Shown piece after piece: positions 43,237 to 52,121 of a DNA stretch of 64,000 nt. This DNA comes from Brachybacterium sp036311905 (GTDB lineage: Bacteria > Actinomycetota > Actinomycetes > Actinomycetales > Dermabacteraceae): NCBI RefSeq assembly GCF_036311905.1, contig NZ_JAZDCH010000005.1, forward strand, positions 62,001-126,000, read 5' to 3'. A program made the position numbers and the translations under genes. Within the stretch, counting starts at the first letter, position 1. Each line of letters starts with the position of its first letter. The notes beneath the pieces were generated by a model. The model searched no databases, had not been told where the DNA came from, and saw only the letters and a program-made list of their open reading frames with translations.

Positions 43237-44229
43237 ATGGACCCGACCACGCTGTTCACCTATGAGCGCCACGTCGACTCGCGCTCGCTGCGCGGCCGCA
43301 CCCTGCTGGTGACCCTCGGCGCCTTCAGCGACGCCGGACACGCCCAGGCGCTCGTGGACGACCACCTGCTCAACACGCTGCCCAGCCGCGTCGTCGGACG
43401 CCTCGACATGGACCAGGTGTACGACTACGCGGGCCGCCGCCCCGAGATCACGCTCGAGCTGGACCACTTCACCGACTACGAGCGGCCCGAGATCCTGCTG
43501 CACGAGATCACCTCGCCCGAGGACGAGACGTTCTTCCTGCTCACCGGGCCGGAGCCGTCCTTCCAGTGGGAGCGGGTGGCGAGCGCGCTGCGGATCGTGG
43601 TCGACCAGCTCGGCATCGAGCGGACCCTCGTGGTCCAGGGCTTCCCGGCCCCCGTCCCCCACACCCGCGAGCTGCCGGTGACGCGATTCGCGGGAGATCC
43701 CGACGCGATCCAGATCCGTCGCACCATGCCGGGCACCTTCCGGCTGCGCTCCCCGTTCACGGCGCTGCTGACCGTGCGCCTGGCCGACGCCGGCCACGAC
43801 GTCGTGGGCCTCGTCGCGCACGTCCCGCAGTACCTCCACGAGACCGCCTACCCCGACGCCGCGATCGCGCTGCTGCGCGCGGTGGGCCAGGAGCACGGCC
43901 CGGTGCTGCCCGTCGCCTCCCTCGAGGCGCAGGCCGTCCCCGTCCGCGAGGCGGTCGCCGGTCAGGTCGCCGAGTCCGCTCAGCTGCAGGAGATGGTCTC
44001 CGGGCTCGAGCAGCGCTTCGACCGGATGCTGACCTCGGGCGTCGGCGTCGAGGTGCCGCGCGGCGAGGACCTCGCCGCGGAGATCGAGGAGTTCCTCGCC
44101 GCGGTGGCGGAGGACGAGCCCGAAGAGGCGACGACCGACGATGCCGCGGATCCTTCCGCCGACGGGACGCCGGAGCGCACCGACGATCCCCGCTCCGAGG
44201 ACGATCCGGGCTCCGAGCCCGTCGCCTGA
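43237..44229 (+). CDS. PAC2 (proteasome assembly chaperone 2-like) family protein
   Basis: A 330-residue actinobacterial PAC2-family protein. Blocks LVTLGAFSDAGHAQALVDDHLL, VVQGFPAPVPHTRELPVTRFAG and LVAHVPQYLHETAYPDAAIALL are typical. The last 50 residues are acidic and disordered (EDEPEEATTDDAADPSADG). Its biochemical role is not established. ATG at 43237 has CAGGAGG just upstream. Monocistronic. Confidence 0.85.
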   Translation: MDPTTLFTYERHVDSRSLRGRTLLVTLGAFSDAGHAQALVDDHLLNTLPSRVVGRLDMDQVYDYAGRRPEITLELDHFTDYERPEILLHEITSPEDETFFLLTGPEPSFQWERVASALRIVVDQLGIERTLVVQGFPAPVPHTRELPVTRFAGDPDAIQIRRTMPGTFRLRSPFTALLTVRLADAGHDVVGLVAHVPQYLHETAYPDAAIALLRAVGQEHGPVLPVASLEAQAVPVREAVAGQVAESAQLQEMVSGLEQRFDRMLTSGVGVEVPRGEDLAAEIEEFLAAVAEDEPEEATTDDAADPSADGTPERTDDPRSEDDPGSEPVA

Positions 44230-44278
44230 GCCGGGCCCTGCACGCCCGCGGCCCGGGGACCGCGTCGGGACGGGTCGC

Positions 44279-45094
44279 TCAGCGCAGCGGGACGGCCCGG
44301 CGCCGATCCTCCTGCGGCAGCTCGGGGTCGACGACCGCCGTGACCTGGATACCGGTCAGCCGCACATCGCCCGCGAGGGTGGTCATGAACGCGGTGTCCG
44401 CCGCGTCCTGACCCGTCGCGATCCGCACCATCGACTCCCGGGGCGCGAGGTGGGTGGCGTCGGCGAGCAGCCAGCGGTCCTCCACGAGCGCCTCGACCAC
44501 CAGATGGAAGTCCATGGGGCTGAGGCCCGGCGCGTAGACCGAGGAGCAGCGGGCGGGGATGCCGCTCGCGCGCAGCAGGGTCGAGGTGAGGTGCGCGAAG
44601 TCGCGGCACACCCCCTGCCGGGCCACATAGGTGCTGCGGGCCGAGTCGGTGATGCTGCTCGAGCCCGGCACGTAGTCGAGATGGCCGTGCACCCAGTCCA
44701 CGACTGCCTGCAGGGCCTCGAGCCCCGACCGGTCGCCGACGATCTCCTCCGCGATCCGGGTAAACTCGTCGACCTCGCAGTAGCGGGAGGGCCGCAGATG
44801 CAGCACGGCGTCGCCGTCCTCCACCGGGTCCTCGTCGGCGGGAGCGATCCCGCGGGCGGCGTAGACGATCTCCACCGTCCCCGCCGGCAGGCCGTTCAGC
44901 AGGTGCAGCCGGTTCCCGTAGCGGTCGACGGTCTCGCCGACGGGATGCTCCGCCCCGCCTGCGACGACCGTCAGGGACTCCTGGGCGACGGGCGCCGCAG
45001 AGACGGCGACGAGCAGCGCGATATCGGTGCCCTCGGCGACCTCGGCGCGCATCCACGCGCGAACATGTCTCTCCACGAGCCCAGTGTCGCGCAT
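44279..45094 (-). CDS. Transglutaminase-like cysteine peptidase-fold protein
   Basis: About 271 residues. The bacterial transglutaminase N-terminal beta domain (LTVVAGGAEHPVGETVDRYGNRLHLLNG) is followed by the catalytic domain. The triad is visible: Cys in ARQGVCRDFAHL, His in PMDFHLVVEAL and Asp in LLADATHLAPRE. Such proteins may act as proteases, peptide amidases or cross-linkers. The start is uncertain: ATG at 45094 or GTG at 45076, neither with a clear ribosome site. Transcribed divergently from the sugar catabolic cluster. Confidence 0.85.
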   Translation of the reverse strand: MRDTGLVERHVRAWMRAEVAEGTDIALLVAVSAAPVAQESLTVVAGGAEHPVGETVDRYGNRLHLLNGLPAGTVEIVYAARGIAPADEDPVEDGDAVLHLRPSRYCEVDEFTRIAEEIVGDRSGLEALQAVVDWVHGHLDYVPGSSSITDSARSTYVARQGVCRDFAHLTSTLLRASGIPARCSSVYAPGLSPMDFHLVVEALVEDRWLLADATHLAPRESMVRIATGQDAADTAFMTTLAGDVRLTGIQVTAVVDPELPQEDRRRAVPLR

Positions 45095-45189
45095 CCGCCG
45101 CATCGCGCGGCCCGGACCCCCTTTGCTCCGACGGTGATCAGCGACATAGTGTGGGCGTTCCGTCGTCGTCGTCGCTCCGAGGTGCACCC

Positions 45190-45939
45190 GTGCAGATCTC
45201 CGTCCAGCTCTACAGCGTCCGGGACCTGTTCGCCGAGGATGCCGATGCGGCCCTCCGCCGTCTCGCCGAGATGGGGTTCCGCCAGGTCGAGCCCTTCGGC
45301 CTGCTCGAGCATGCCGAGACGCTGCGGACCCTGTTGCCGGCGCACGGACTCACCGCCCCGTCGGCCCATGCCTCGCTGCTCGGCGCCGAGGATCCCTCGC
45401 GCGTCCTCGCGACGGCCGCGGCCCTCGGGGTGCGCACCGTCATCGACCCGTACACGGACCGCGAGCAGTGGGACCGCGAGGAGGACATCCGCGCGATCGC
45501 GGACCGGCTGAACGCCCTCGCCCCGCTCGCGTCCGAGCACGGGGTGCGGATCGGCTACCACAACCATGACGCCGAGGCCCGCCCGCACGAGGACGGCCGC
45601 TGCGGCCTGGAGATCCTCGCCGAGCACCTCGACCCCCGCGTGGTGCTCGAGCTGGACACCTTCTGGGCCGCCGTCGGCGGCTCGGATCCCGCGCACCTTC
45701 TGACCTCGCTCGGCAGCCGCATCCAGCTCGCGCATCTCAAGGACGGCCCCCTCACCGGGGACGTCCACGATCAGGTGCCGCTCGGCGAGGGCGAGATGGA
45801 CGTCCCCGCCGTGCTGGCGGCCAGCGACCAGCTCGAGCTCGGCGTGATCGAGTTCGACAACCACTCCGGCAACCTGTTCACCGCCATCGGGCGGTCCTTC
45901 GACCTGCTCACCACCCACCTCCAGGAGTACACCGCATGA
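45190..45939 (+). CDS. Sugar phosphate isomerase/epimerase (AP-endonuclease 2 fold)
   Basis: A 249-residue TIM-barrel protein of the xylose isomerase-like family: ISVQLYSVRDLFAEDADAALRRLAEMGFRQVEPFG, RIGYHNHDAE, VVLELDTFWAAVGGSDP and IQLAHLKDG, with metal-binding Glu/His/Asp positions. The GTG at 45190 has GAGG 7 bp upstream. It overlaps the next dehydrogenase gene by 4 bp (ATGA). Probably interconverts keto-sugars or inosose intermediates. Confidence 0.85.
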   Translation: MQISVQLYSVRDLFAEDADAALRRLAEMGFRQVEPFGLLEHAETLRTLLPAHGLTAPSAHASLLGAEDPSRVLATAAALGVRTVIDPYTDREQWDREEDIRAIADRLNALAPLASEHGVRIGYHNHDAEARPHEDGRCGLEILAEHLDPRVVLELDTFWAAVGGSDPAHLLTSLGSRIQLAHLKDGPLTGDVHDQVPLGEGEMDVPAVLAASDQLELGVIEFDNHSGNLFTAIGRSFDLLTTHLQEYTA

Positions 45940-47045
45940 CCAGCACCACCGGACCCGTCGGCGTCGGCCTCATCGGAGCGGGCGTGATCGCCGCGCAGTA
46001 CCTCACCCAGCTGACCTCCTTCCCCGACATCGAGGTGCGAGCCATCGGCGATCTGCGCCCGGAGGCCGCGAAGGCCCGCGCCGAGGAGTTCGGCGTGCCC
46101 GTCCACGGCGGGGTCGAGACCGTGCTCGAGGACCCGCAGATCGAGATCGTCGTCAACCTGACGATCCCGGCCGCGCACTTCGACGTCTCCCGCGCGATCC
46201 TCGAGGCGGGCAAGCACGTGTGGAGCGAGAAGCCCCTGACCACCACCCGCGAGGACGCCTCCGCGCTGATCGAGATCGCGCGCGAGAAGGGCCTACGCAT
46301 CGGCGGCGCCCCGGACACCGTGCTCGGCGCGGGCGTCCAGAGCGCCCTGCGCGCCCTCCGCGACGGCGCGATCGGCGAGCCCCGCTCGGCCCTGGCCCTC
46401 TTCCGCTCCCCCGGTCCCGAGTCCTGGCACCCGGCGCCCGACTTCCTGTTCCAGATCGGCGCCGGCCCGCTCTACGACATCGGCCCGTACTACCTCACCA
46501 GCCTCGTGCTGGCCTACGGCCCCGTCGCCTCGGTGAGCGCGGTCGGCTCCCGCTCGGTGGACCGTCGCACCATCGGCTCCGGTCCCCGCGCCGGCGAGAC
46601 CTTCGAGGTCGAGGTCCCGACCCGCGTGCAGGGCCTGCTGCGCTTCGCCTCCGGCACTTCCGCCGCGGTCGAGCTGTCCTTCGACGACGCGGTCGGCCGC
46701 CCGCACACCCTCGAGCTGACCGGCTCGACCGGCACCCTCGCGCTGCCGGACCCGAACGTCTTCGACGGCGACACCCTGCACGCCCTGCGCGGCGCCGAGG
46801 ACTGGACCGCGCAGCCGCCCGTCGGCCCGATCGCCGGCCGTGGCCTCGGCACCCTGGAGATGGCCCGCGCGATCCGCGCCGGCCGTCCCCACCGCCTCAC
46901 CGGCGAGCTCGCCGCCCATGTCCTGGACGTGATGATCGCGCTCGACGAGGCGACGCAGACCAGCGGCGCGGTGGAGATCACCTCGAGCGTGGAGGCACCC
47001 GCCCCGCTCGAGCAGGACTTCGATCCCGCCGCGAAGACCCTCTGA
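45936..47045 (+). CDS. Gfo/Idh/MocA-family oxidoreductase
   Basis: A 369-residue NAD(P)-dependent sugar/inositol dehydrogenase-like protein. It has the N-terminal Rossmann motif GLIGAGVIAAQYLTQL and the EKP motif in WSEKPLTTTRED near residue 95. The C-terminal alpha/beta domain includes FQIGAGPLYDIGPYYLTSLVLA, where the Asp/His positions read DIGPYY, so the usual catalytic His (GxHxxD) is not obvious. Coupled to the isomerase upstream. The substrate is unknown. Confidence 0.85.
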   Translation: MTSTTGPVGVGLIGAGVIAAQYLTQLTSFPDIEVRAIGDLRPEAAKARAEEFGVPVHGGVETVLEDPQIEIVVNLTIPAAHFDVSRAILEAGKHVWSEKPLTTTREDASALIEIAREKGLRIGGAPDTVLGAGVQSALRALRDGAIGEPRSALALFRSPGPESWHPAPDFLFQIGAGPLYDIGPYYLTSLVLAYGPVASVSAVGSRSVDRRTIGSGPRAGETFEVEVPTRVQGLLRFASGTSAAVELSFDDAVGRPHTLELTGSTGTLALPDPNVFDGDTLHALRGAEDWTAQPPVGPIAGRGLGTLEMARAIRAGRPHRLTGELAAHVLDVMIALDEATQTSGAVEITSSVEAPAPLEQDFDPAAKTL

Positions 47046-47051
47046 CCCGGT

Positions 47052-47082
47052 GCGGACCCGGGGCGCTGCGCCCCGGGCCCGC
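47052..47082 (+). terminator. Hairpin between the two dehydrogenase genes
   Basis: CCCGGGGCG (47057-47065) pairs with CGCCCCGGG (47069-47077) around CTG, and the stem extends through GCGG/CCGC with one mismatch. It lies 7 bp after the stop and may attenuate read-through into the second dehydrogenase gene. Confidence 0.55.
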
Positions 47083-47118
47083 CCCTGCACGCCGCTCGCC
47101 GCCCCGCAGGAGGACGCC

Positions 47119-48279
47119 ATGACCACCCCCCACTCCCCCGCTGCCCCCGGAGCGGACCGCCCGCTCGGCGTCGCTCTGATCGGCTACGCCTTCATGGGCC
47201 GTGCCCACTCCCAGGCCTGGCGCACCGTCGAGGCCGCCTTCGAGGTCCCTCCGATCGCCCGCCGGGTGATCGTGGGCCGGGACGAGCAGGCCGTCGCCGA
47301 GGCCGCCGACCGGCTCGGCTGGGAAGAGCACGCGACCGACTGGCGCGAGGTCATCGCCCGCGAGGACGTCGACATCGTGGACGTCTGCACCCCCGGCTTC
47401 CTCCACGCCGAGATCGCGATCGCCGCCCTCGAGGCCGGCAAGCACGTGCTCTGCGAGAAGCCCCTCGCCAACGACACCGCCGAGGCGGAGGCGATGGTCG
47501 CCGCGGCCGAGGCGGCGCAGGCGCGCGGCCAGGTCGCCGCGCTCGGTCACACCTACCGGCGCGTCGCCGCACTGCGCCTCGCGCGGGAATACGTGGAACG
47601 GGGACGGCTCGGCACCATCCTCCAGGTCCGCGCCGCCTATCTGCAGGACTGGCTGGTGGACCCCGCCTCCCCGATGAGCTGGCGCCTGCGGAGGGAGACC
47701 GCCGGCTCCGGCGCGCTCGGCGACATCGGCTCGCACGCCATCGATCAGGTCCAGTACCTCACCGGTCAGCGCGTCACCGCGGTGCGGGGCCGCCTCGCGA
47801 CGCTCGTCCCCGAGCGGTCCGGTCCCGACGGCCCCGAGCCCGTCACCGTCGACGACGCCGCCTGGGCGACCCTCGAACTCTCCGGCGGCGCGATCGCCTC
47901 GATCGAGGCGAGCCGCATGGCGACCGGCGCGAAGAACCAGCTGACCGTCGAGGTGTACGGCACCGAGGGGGCGCTGCGCTTCGACCTCGAGAACCTCAAC
48001 GAGCTGTGGTTCCTGGACCGCACCCTCCCCGCGGAGGAGCAGGGCTTCACCCGCGTGCTCGTCACCGAGGGGTCCCACCCGTATCTCGGCGCCTGGTGGC
48101 CCTCGGGGCACATCCTGGGCTGGGAGAACTCCTTCACCAACCAGGCCCGGGACCTCCTCGTCGCGATCACCGGCGGCGAGCCCTTCTCTCCCGACTTCGC
48201 CGACGGCCTCGCCCTGCAGCGGGTGCTCGACGCGATCATCGCCTCCGACGCGGCCGACGGAGCGACGATCACCCTCTGA
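47119..48279 (+). CDS. Gfo/Idh/MocA-family oxidoreductase
   Basis: A 386-residue dehydrogenase with the N-terminal GYAFMGRAHSQAWR Rossmann motif, CEKPLAND near residue 115 and SGALGDIGSHAIDQVQYLTG holding the conserved Asp/His pair. This copy has the GSHxxD catalytic pattern that the previous one lacks. ATG at 47119 has GCAGGAGG upstream. Acts with the flanking isomerases in catabolism of a cyclic polyol or sugar; the compound is not identifiable from sequence. Confidence 0.87.
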   Translation: MTTPHSPAAPGADRPLGVALIGYAFMGRAHSQAWRTVEAAFEVPPIARRVIVGRDEQAVAEAADRLGWEEHATDWREVIAREDVDIVDVCTPGFLHAEIAIAALEAGKHVLCEKPLANDTAEAEAMVAAAEAAQARGQVAALGHTYRRVAALRLAREYVERGRLGTILQVRAAYLQDWLVDPASPMSWRLRRETAGSGALGDIGSHAIDQVQYLTGQRVTAVRGRLATLVPERSGPDGPEPVTVDDAAWATLELSGGAIASIEASRMATGAKNQLTVEVYGTEGALRFDLENLNELWFLDRTLPAEEQGFTRVLVTEGSHPYLGAWWPSGHILGWENSFTNQARDLLVAITGGEPFSPDFADGLALQRVLDAIIASDAADGATITL

Positions 48280-48402
48280 ACTCCCTTCGAGCTCCCGCTG
48301 CGCTCCTACCGAGCCCGCGCTGAGCCGCCCACGCCAACCCAGCCGCCGACACCCCACTTACCTGCATCCGACCTCGACGCCCGTTGCGAAGGAGCACCGA
48401 CC

Positions 48403-49404
48403 ATGGCTCATCCCCACACCCTGTTCACCGGCCAGTGGGCCGATCTCACCCTCGACGAGGTCGCGGAGCTCGCGGCCGGCTGGGGTTACGACGGCCTCGA
48501 GATCGCCGTCGCCGGCGAGCACCTCGACGCGAGCCGCTGGGACGACGCGGACTACATCGCCGAGCGGCTCGGGATCCTCGAGAAGCACGGACTGAAGGTC
48601 TGGGCCATCTCCAACCATCTCAAGGGCCAGGCGATCTGCGACGACCCCATCGACTTCCGCCACCAGGCGATCGTCGGTCCGGCGGTGTGGGGCGACGGCG
48701 ACCCGGAGGGCGTGCGGCAGCGGGCCGCCGAGGACATGAAGAACACCGCCCGCCTCGCGCAGAAGCTCGGTGTCGACACCGTCATCGGCTTCACCGGCTC
48801 GAAGATCTGGAAGTACGTGGCGATGTTCCCGCCCGTCGGCCAGGACGTGATCGACGAGGGCTACCAGGACTTCGCCGACCGCTGGAACCCGATCCTCGAC
48901 GTCTTCGAGGAGTGCGGGGTGCGCTTCGCCCACGAGGTCCACCCCTCCGAGATCGCGTACGACTACTGGACCACCCAGCGGACCCTCGAGGCGATCGGCC
49001 ACCGCGAGTCCTTCGGCCTGAACTGGGACCCCTCCCACTTCATGTGGCAGGAGATCGACCCGGTCTCCTTCATCACCGACTTCGCGGACCGCATCTACCA
49101 CGTGGACTGCAAGGACATCCGGGTGCGCATGACCGGCCGCAACACCCGCCTCGGCTCCCACCTGCCCTGGGGCGATCCGCGGCGCGGCTGGGACTTCGTC
49201 TCCTTCGGCCGTGGGGACGTGCCGTGGGACGCCGCCTTCCGGGCGCTGCGCTCGATCGGCTACGAGGGCCCGATCTCGGTGGAGTGGGAGGACGCCGGCA
49301 TGGACCGGTTGCACGGCGCCGAGGAGGCGCTCGCGTTCCTGCGGTCCCTGGACTACCCGGCCTCCGAGCTGTCCTTCGACGCTGCGTTCAGCAGCGAGGG
49401 CTGA
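48403..49404 (+). CDS. Sugar phosphate isomerase/epimerase
   Basis: A 333-residue TIM-barrel protein. Blocks TLFTGQWADLTLDEVAELAAGWGYDGLEIAV, RFAHEVHPSEIAYDY, FGLNWDPSHFMWQEIDP and YHVDCKDIRVRM carry the metal-binding Glu, His and Asp. The sequence resembles isomerases clustered with Gfo/Idh/MocA enzymes in inositol- and ketosugar-degradation loci. GAAGGAG precedes the ATG at 48403. The 123-bp gap upstream is pyrimidine-rich and holds no gene. Confidence 0.87.
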   Translation: MAHPHTLFTGQWADLTLDEVAELAAGWGYDGLEIAVAGEHLDASRWDDADYIAERLGILEKHGLKVWAISNHLKGQAICDDPIDFRHQAIVGPAVWGDGDPEGVRQRAAEDMKNTARLAQKLGVDTVIGFTGSKIWKYVAMFPPVGQDVIDEGYQDFADRWNPILDVFEECGVRFAHEVHPSEIAYDYWTTQRTLEAIGHRESFGLNWDPSHFMWQEIDPVSFITDFADRIYHVDCKDIRVRMTGRNTRLGSHLPWGDPRRGWDFVSFGRGDVPWDAAFRALRSIGYEGPISVEWEDAGMDRLHGAEEALAFLRSLDYPASELSFDAAFSSEG

Positions 49405-49408
49405 GCGC

Positions 49409-50038
49409 ATGTCCCCGACGCATCTCGACGAGCGGGAGGCCCTCGCCGCCTCCTTCCTCGCGCTCGGTCCCGCGGCCCCGACGATCCTGCCCGGCTGGGA
49501 CGCACGTGAGCTGATGGTGCACCTGCTGCTCCGGGAGCGGCACAGTGCCCTGGTGCCGGGCCTGCGGATGCCGGGGCCCTACGGGGCGCGGGCCCGCGCC
49601 GTCGAGGGCGAACTGCGGGCCGCGGACTGGGAGACGCTCGTCGAGCGCCTGCGGGAGGGACCCGGCCGCCTCTCGCCGCTCGGCGCGGTCGACCGTCTCA
49701 GCGGCCTCGCCGAGCAGCTGATCCATCACGAGGACCTGCGTCGGGCGCAGGACGGCTGGGAGCCGCGCGGTCCCGACGCGGTCTCCCAGGAGGACGCCTG
49801 GCGGGCGGTGCGGCTGATGGCGCCCCTGACCCTGCGGGTCCCGGTGCGGGTGCTGCTGGTCTCGCCGCTCGGTGGGGCCCGGGTCGGCTCCCGCACGGCC
49901 GACGCGAGCGTGCGGGTCCACGGCGAGCCGGTGGACCTGCTGCTCTGGGCGACGGGGCGGGAACGGGTCGCGCGGGTGCGGGTGCACGGCGACGACGCGG
50001 GCCGACAGGCGCTCGCCGCAGGAGGCCGCGGCCTCTGA
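49409..50038 (+). CDS. TIGR03085-like / maleylpyruvate-isomerase-N-type protein
   Basis: A 209-residue protein with a DinB-like four-helix start (LDEREALAASFLALGPAAPTILPGWDARELMVHLLLRERHSALVPG) and a metal-site-like HHED (QLIHHEDLRRAQDGWEPR). The C-terminal SCP2-like part ends VDLLLWATGRERVARVRVHGDDAG. These features match the TIGR03085 group. Function is unknown; relatives are mycothiol-linked or of unknown role. ATG 4 bp after the isomerase stop. Its stop lies in a 29-bp tandem duplication. Confidence 0.75.
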   Translation: MSPTHLDEREALAASFLALGPAAPTILPGWDARELMVHLLLRERHSALVPGLRMPGPYGARARAVEGELRAADWETLVERLREGPGRLSPLGAVDRLSGLAEQLIHHEDLRRAQDGWEPRGPDAVSQEDAWRAVRLMAPLTLRVPVRVLLVSPLGGARVGSRTADASVRVHGEPVDLLLWATGRERVARVRVHGDDAGRQALAAGGRGL

Positions 50039-50081
50039 CGCGCGACCTCGGGGGCCGCGGTGTCTGACGCGCGACCTCGGG
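50024..50081 (+). repeat. 29-bp tandem duplication across a stop codon
   Basis: 50024-50052 and 50053-50081 are near-identical 29-mers (two differences), each containing TCTGACGCGCGACCTCGGG, followed by a short partial third copy. The stop codon of the upstream gene is in the first unit. Probably a replication-slippage product. Confidence 0.7.
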
Positions 50082-50119
50082 GCTGCGGCGTCTGCCACGA
50101 GGCCCCCGGCGCGCTCTGC

Positions 50120-51139
50120 TCAGCCGCGCTCGAACAGGAACAGCCGCGGGTGGTGGCCCTTCTGGAAGAAGCGGTGCTCGCGGATCGGCCGCCAGCCGAA
50201 GCGGTCCCCGTCGAGCACCGCGTGCATGCGGGTGATCTCGTGGGTGAGGATGCCGAGACGGGCCTCCGGGGCGGCGAGCTCCGCGGCGCGGCGCAGCAGG
50301 TCGGCGAGCAGCTGCTGGTTGCTCTCGTGCTCCCCGTGGAGGGTGCCCCACGGCGGGTTCGTCACGATCCGGGTGAAGCCCGGCTCGATCTTCGCCGTGA
50401 GCACGTCACCGACCTGCCAGTCGATCCGACCGCGGCGGCGCGCCGCCCGCTGATGTCGTTCGGCGGCCTCGATCGCCGCCGGGTCCAGGTCGGTGCCGTG
50501 CGAGCGCGCGGGAGCGACCTCGTGCAGCTGCTCGACCAGGAAAGTGCCGGATCCGCAGGTCATGTCCAGCAGCGAGTCCTCCTCGCCGATCTCCAGCAGG
50601 TCGAGGACGGTCGCGGCGATCGTTGCGTTGACGGCGCCGGGATAGTTGATCACCCGCCAGGCCCGCGTGGAGAGCGGTCGCGGCGTGGTGCGCAGCAGCA
50701 CCTGCCAGGTGCCCGCCTCCCGTCCGCGACGCACCCGCACGACGAGGTCGCCGTCGGCCGCCGGCGCGACGCCGGCGAGTTCCGCGATCGCCTCGGCGAC
50801 CCGGAGCATCTCGGGGGTGTCGGAGCCCGCGGCCTCGAGGCGGAGCCCCGTGAAGCGCTGGCGCGGCCGCTGCCGGGCCAGGTCCTCGAGGAGGGTGCCG
50901 AGCCGCTGCTGCACCGAGGTCTCGAGCAGCTCGCGCGGTCTCCGCGCAGGCACGGTGAGGGCGGTGGAGGCGGAGACCGCGCGCCGCAGGGACCGCACCG
51001 CGTCGAGATCATCCGTCTCGAGGGCGAGCTCGGTGGGGGTCACGATCCGGGCGGGTCCGAGACGGGAGGCCTCGACCAGGGCGGCGTCGGCGCAGCCCTG
51101 CAGGACCTCGAGCACGAGCTGATGGACGGCGGTCGGCAC
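50120..51139 (-). CDS. RNA/DNA methyltransferase with THUMP-like N-terminus (UPF0020/TrmN-like)
   Basis: A 339-residue SAM methyltransferase. The C-terminal catalytic domain has motif I LLDMTCGSGTFLVE and the acidic GTDLDPAAIEAAE. Motif IV is TNPPWG, the amino-group-methylating (N/D)PP(Y/W) type, indicating transfer to a base nitrogen. The N-terminal half resembles the ferredoxin-like/THUMP region of tRNA guanine-N2 methylases. GTG start with AAGGAGG upstream. Target tRNA or rRNA base unknown. Confidence 0.8.
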   Translation of the reverse strand: MPTAVHQLVLEVLQGCADAALVEASRLGPARIVTPTELALETDDLDAVRSLRRAVSASTALTVPARRPRELLETSVQQRLGTLLEDLARQRPRQRFTGLRLEAAGSDTPEMLRVAEAIAELAGVAPAADGDLVVRVRRGREAGTWQVLLRTTPRPLSTRAWRVINYPGAVNATIAATVLDLLEIGEEDSLLDMTCGSGTFLVEQLHEVAPARSHGTDLDPAAIEAAERHQRAARRRGRIDWQVGDVLTAKIEPGFTRIVTNPPWGTLHGEHESNQQLLADLLRRAAELAAPEARLGILTHEITRMHAVLDGDRFGWRPIREHRFFQKGHHPRLFLFERG

Positions 51140-51234
51140 GGAGGGACCCTCCTTCGGTGGGCGGCGGCGTGATCTGTGCAGGCTACCGGCTGTGAATGCG
51201 CGACTGTGCAGGTGCGTGTCGGTAGACTCGCGGG

Positions 51235-52026
51235 GTGTTCATCGTGAGTGTGTGTTCCCTGAAGGGCGGCGTCGGCAAGACGTCGGTGACCCTGGGCCTG
51301 GCCTCGGCCGCCCTCCATCAGGAGGTGAACACCCTCGTCATCGATCTCGACCCGCAGGGCGACTCGACGCTCGGCCTGCTGGGCGAGCCGGCGAGCACCC
51401 TCGACATCGCGGAGGTCCTCACCTCACCGCGCACCGAGACGATCGACCGGTCGATCATCGATGCACCCTGGTCGAAGGACGCCGCCTCGCACCTCGACAT
51501 CATCCCCGGCTCGAGCCGCTCGGCGGTGCTCGACGCCCCCGCCCCCGGCCCCCGGGAGGTGCGGCGCCTGCGCGACGCCCTCGACAAGCGCACCCACCAG
51601 TACGACCTGGTGCTGATCGACTGCCCGCCGTCCCTGAACGGCCTCACCCAGATGGCCCTCGCCGCGTCGGACCGCGCACTCGTGGTCGCCGAGCCGGGCT
51701 TCTTCGCGGTCACCGCCGCGGATCGCGCGCTCAAGCTCGCCGCCGAGATGCGCGAGGAGGGCATCGCGCCGCGACTGCATCCGCTGGGTCTGGTCGTGAA
51801 CCGGTATCGTCCGCGCTCAGTCGAGCACCAGTACCGTCTCGCCGAGCTGCGGGACCTGTTCGGCGATGCCGTGCTGGAGCCGGTGATCGAGGAGCGCGTC
51901 GGCCTGCAGCAGGCCCAGGGCGGCGCCGTGCCGCTGCACACGTACGAGGGGGCCTCCGGCAAGCGGCTCACCGAGGACTTCGACGCCCTGCTGAAGACGG
52001 TCCTGGACTCGCGCCAGCACTCCTGA
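51235..52026 (+). CDS. ParA/MinD-family partitioning ATPase (orphan)
   Basis: A 263-residue P-loop ATPase. The deviant Walker A CSLKGGVGKTSVT lies near residue 10. The Walker A' VIDLDPQGDSTLGLLG and Walker B LIDCPPSLNGLTQMAL confirm ParA. No ParB or centromere-like repeats are adjacent, and the N-terminus lacks an extension. It may position a cellular cargo rather than the chromosome. GTG start. Its neighbours are the MerR/FHA cell-envelope cluster. Confidence 0.88.
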   Translation: MFIVSVCSLKGGVGKTSVTLGLASAALHQEVNTLVIDLDPQGDSTLGLLGEPASTLDIAEVLTSPRTETIDRSIIDAPWSKDAASHLDIIPGSSRSAVLDAPAPGPREVRRLRDALDKRTHQYDLVLIDCPPSLNGLTQMALAASDRALVVAEPGFFAVTAADRALKLAAEMREEGIAPRLHPLGLVVNRYRPRSVEHQYRLAELRDLFGDAVLEPVIEERVGLQQAQGGAVPLHTYEGASGKRLTEDFDALLKTVLDSRQHS

Positions 52027-52053
52027 GCGAGCCGGGCGCGAGCCCGAGCACGA

Positions 52054-52093
52054 GAGAACGACGGGTCCCCTTCCCCAGGGACCCGCCGTTCTC
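52054..52093. terminator. Bidirectional hairpin terminator
   Basis: GAGAACGACGGGTCCC (52054-52069) pairs with GGGACCCGCCGTTCTC (52078-52093) with one mismatch. It lies between the convergent parA and merR genes. Confidence 0.7.
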
Positions 52094-52121
52094 GGTTCGG
52101 GGCGGCGCGCAGGCCGCGAGA

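Noticed and set aside
50024..50081. 29-bp tandem duplication as a functional element
   Set aside because: Only two full copies at a gene end; slippage is the simplest explanation.
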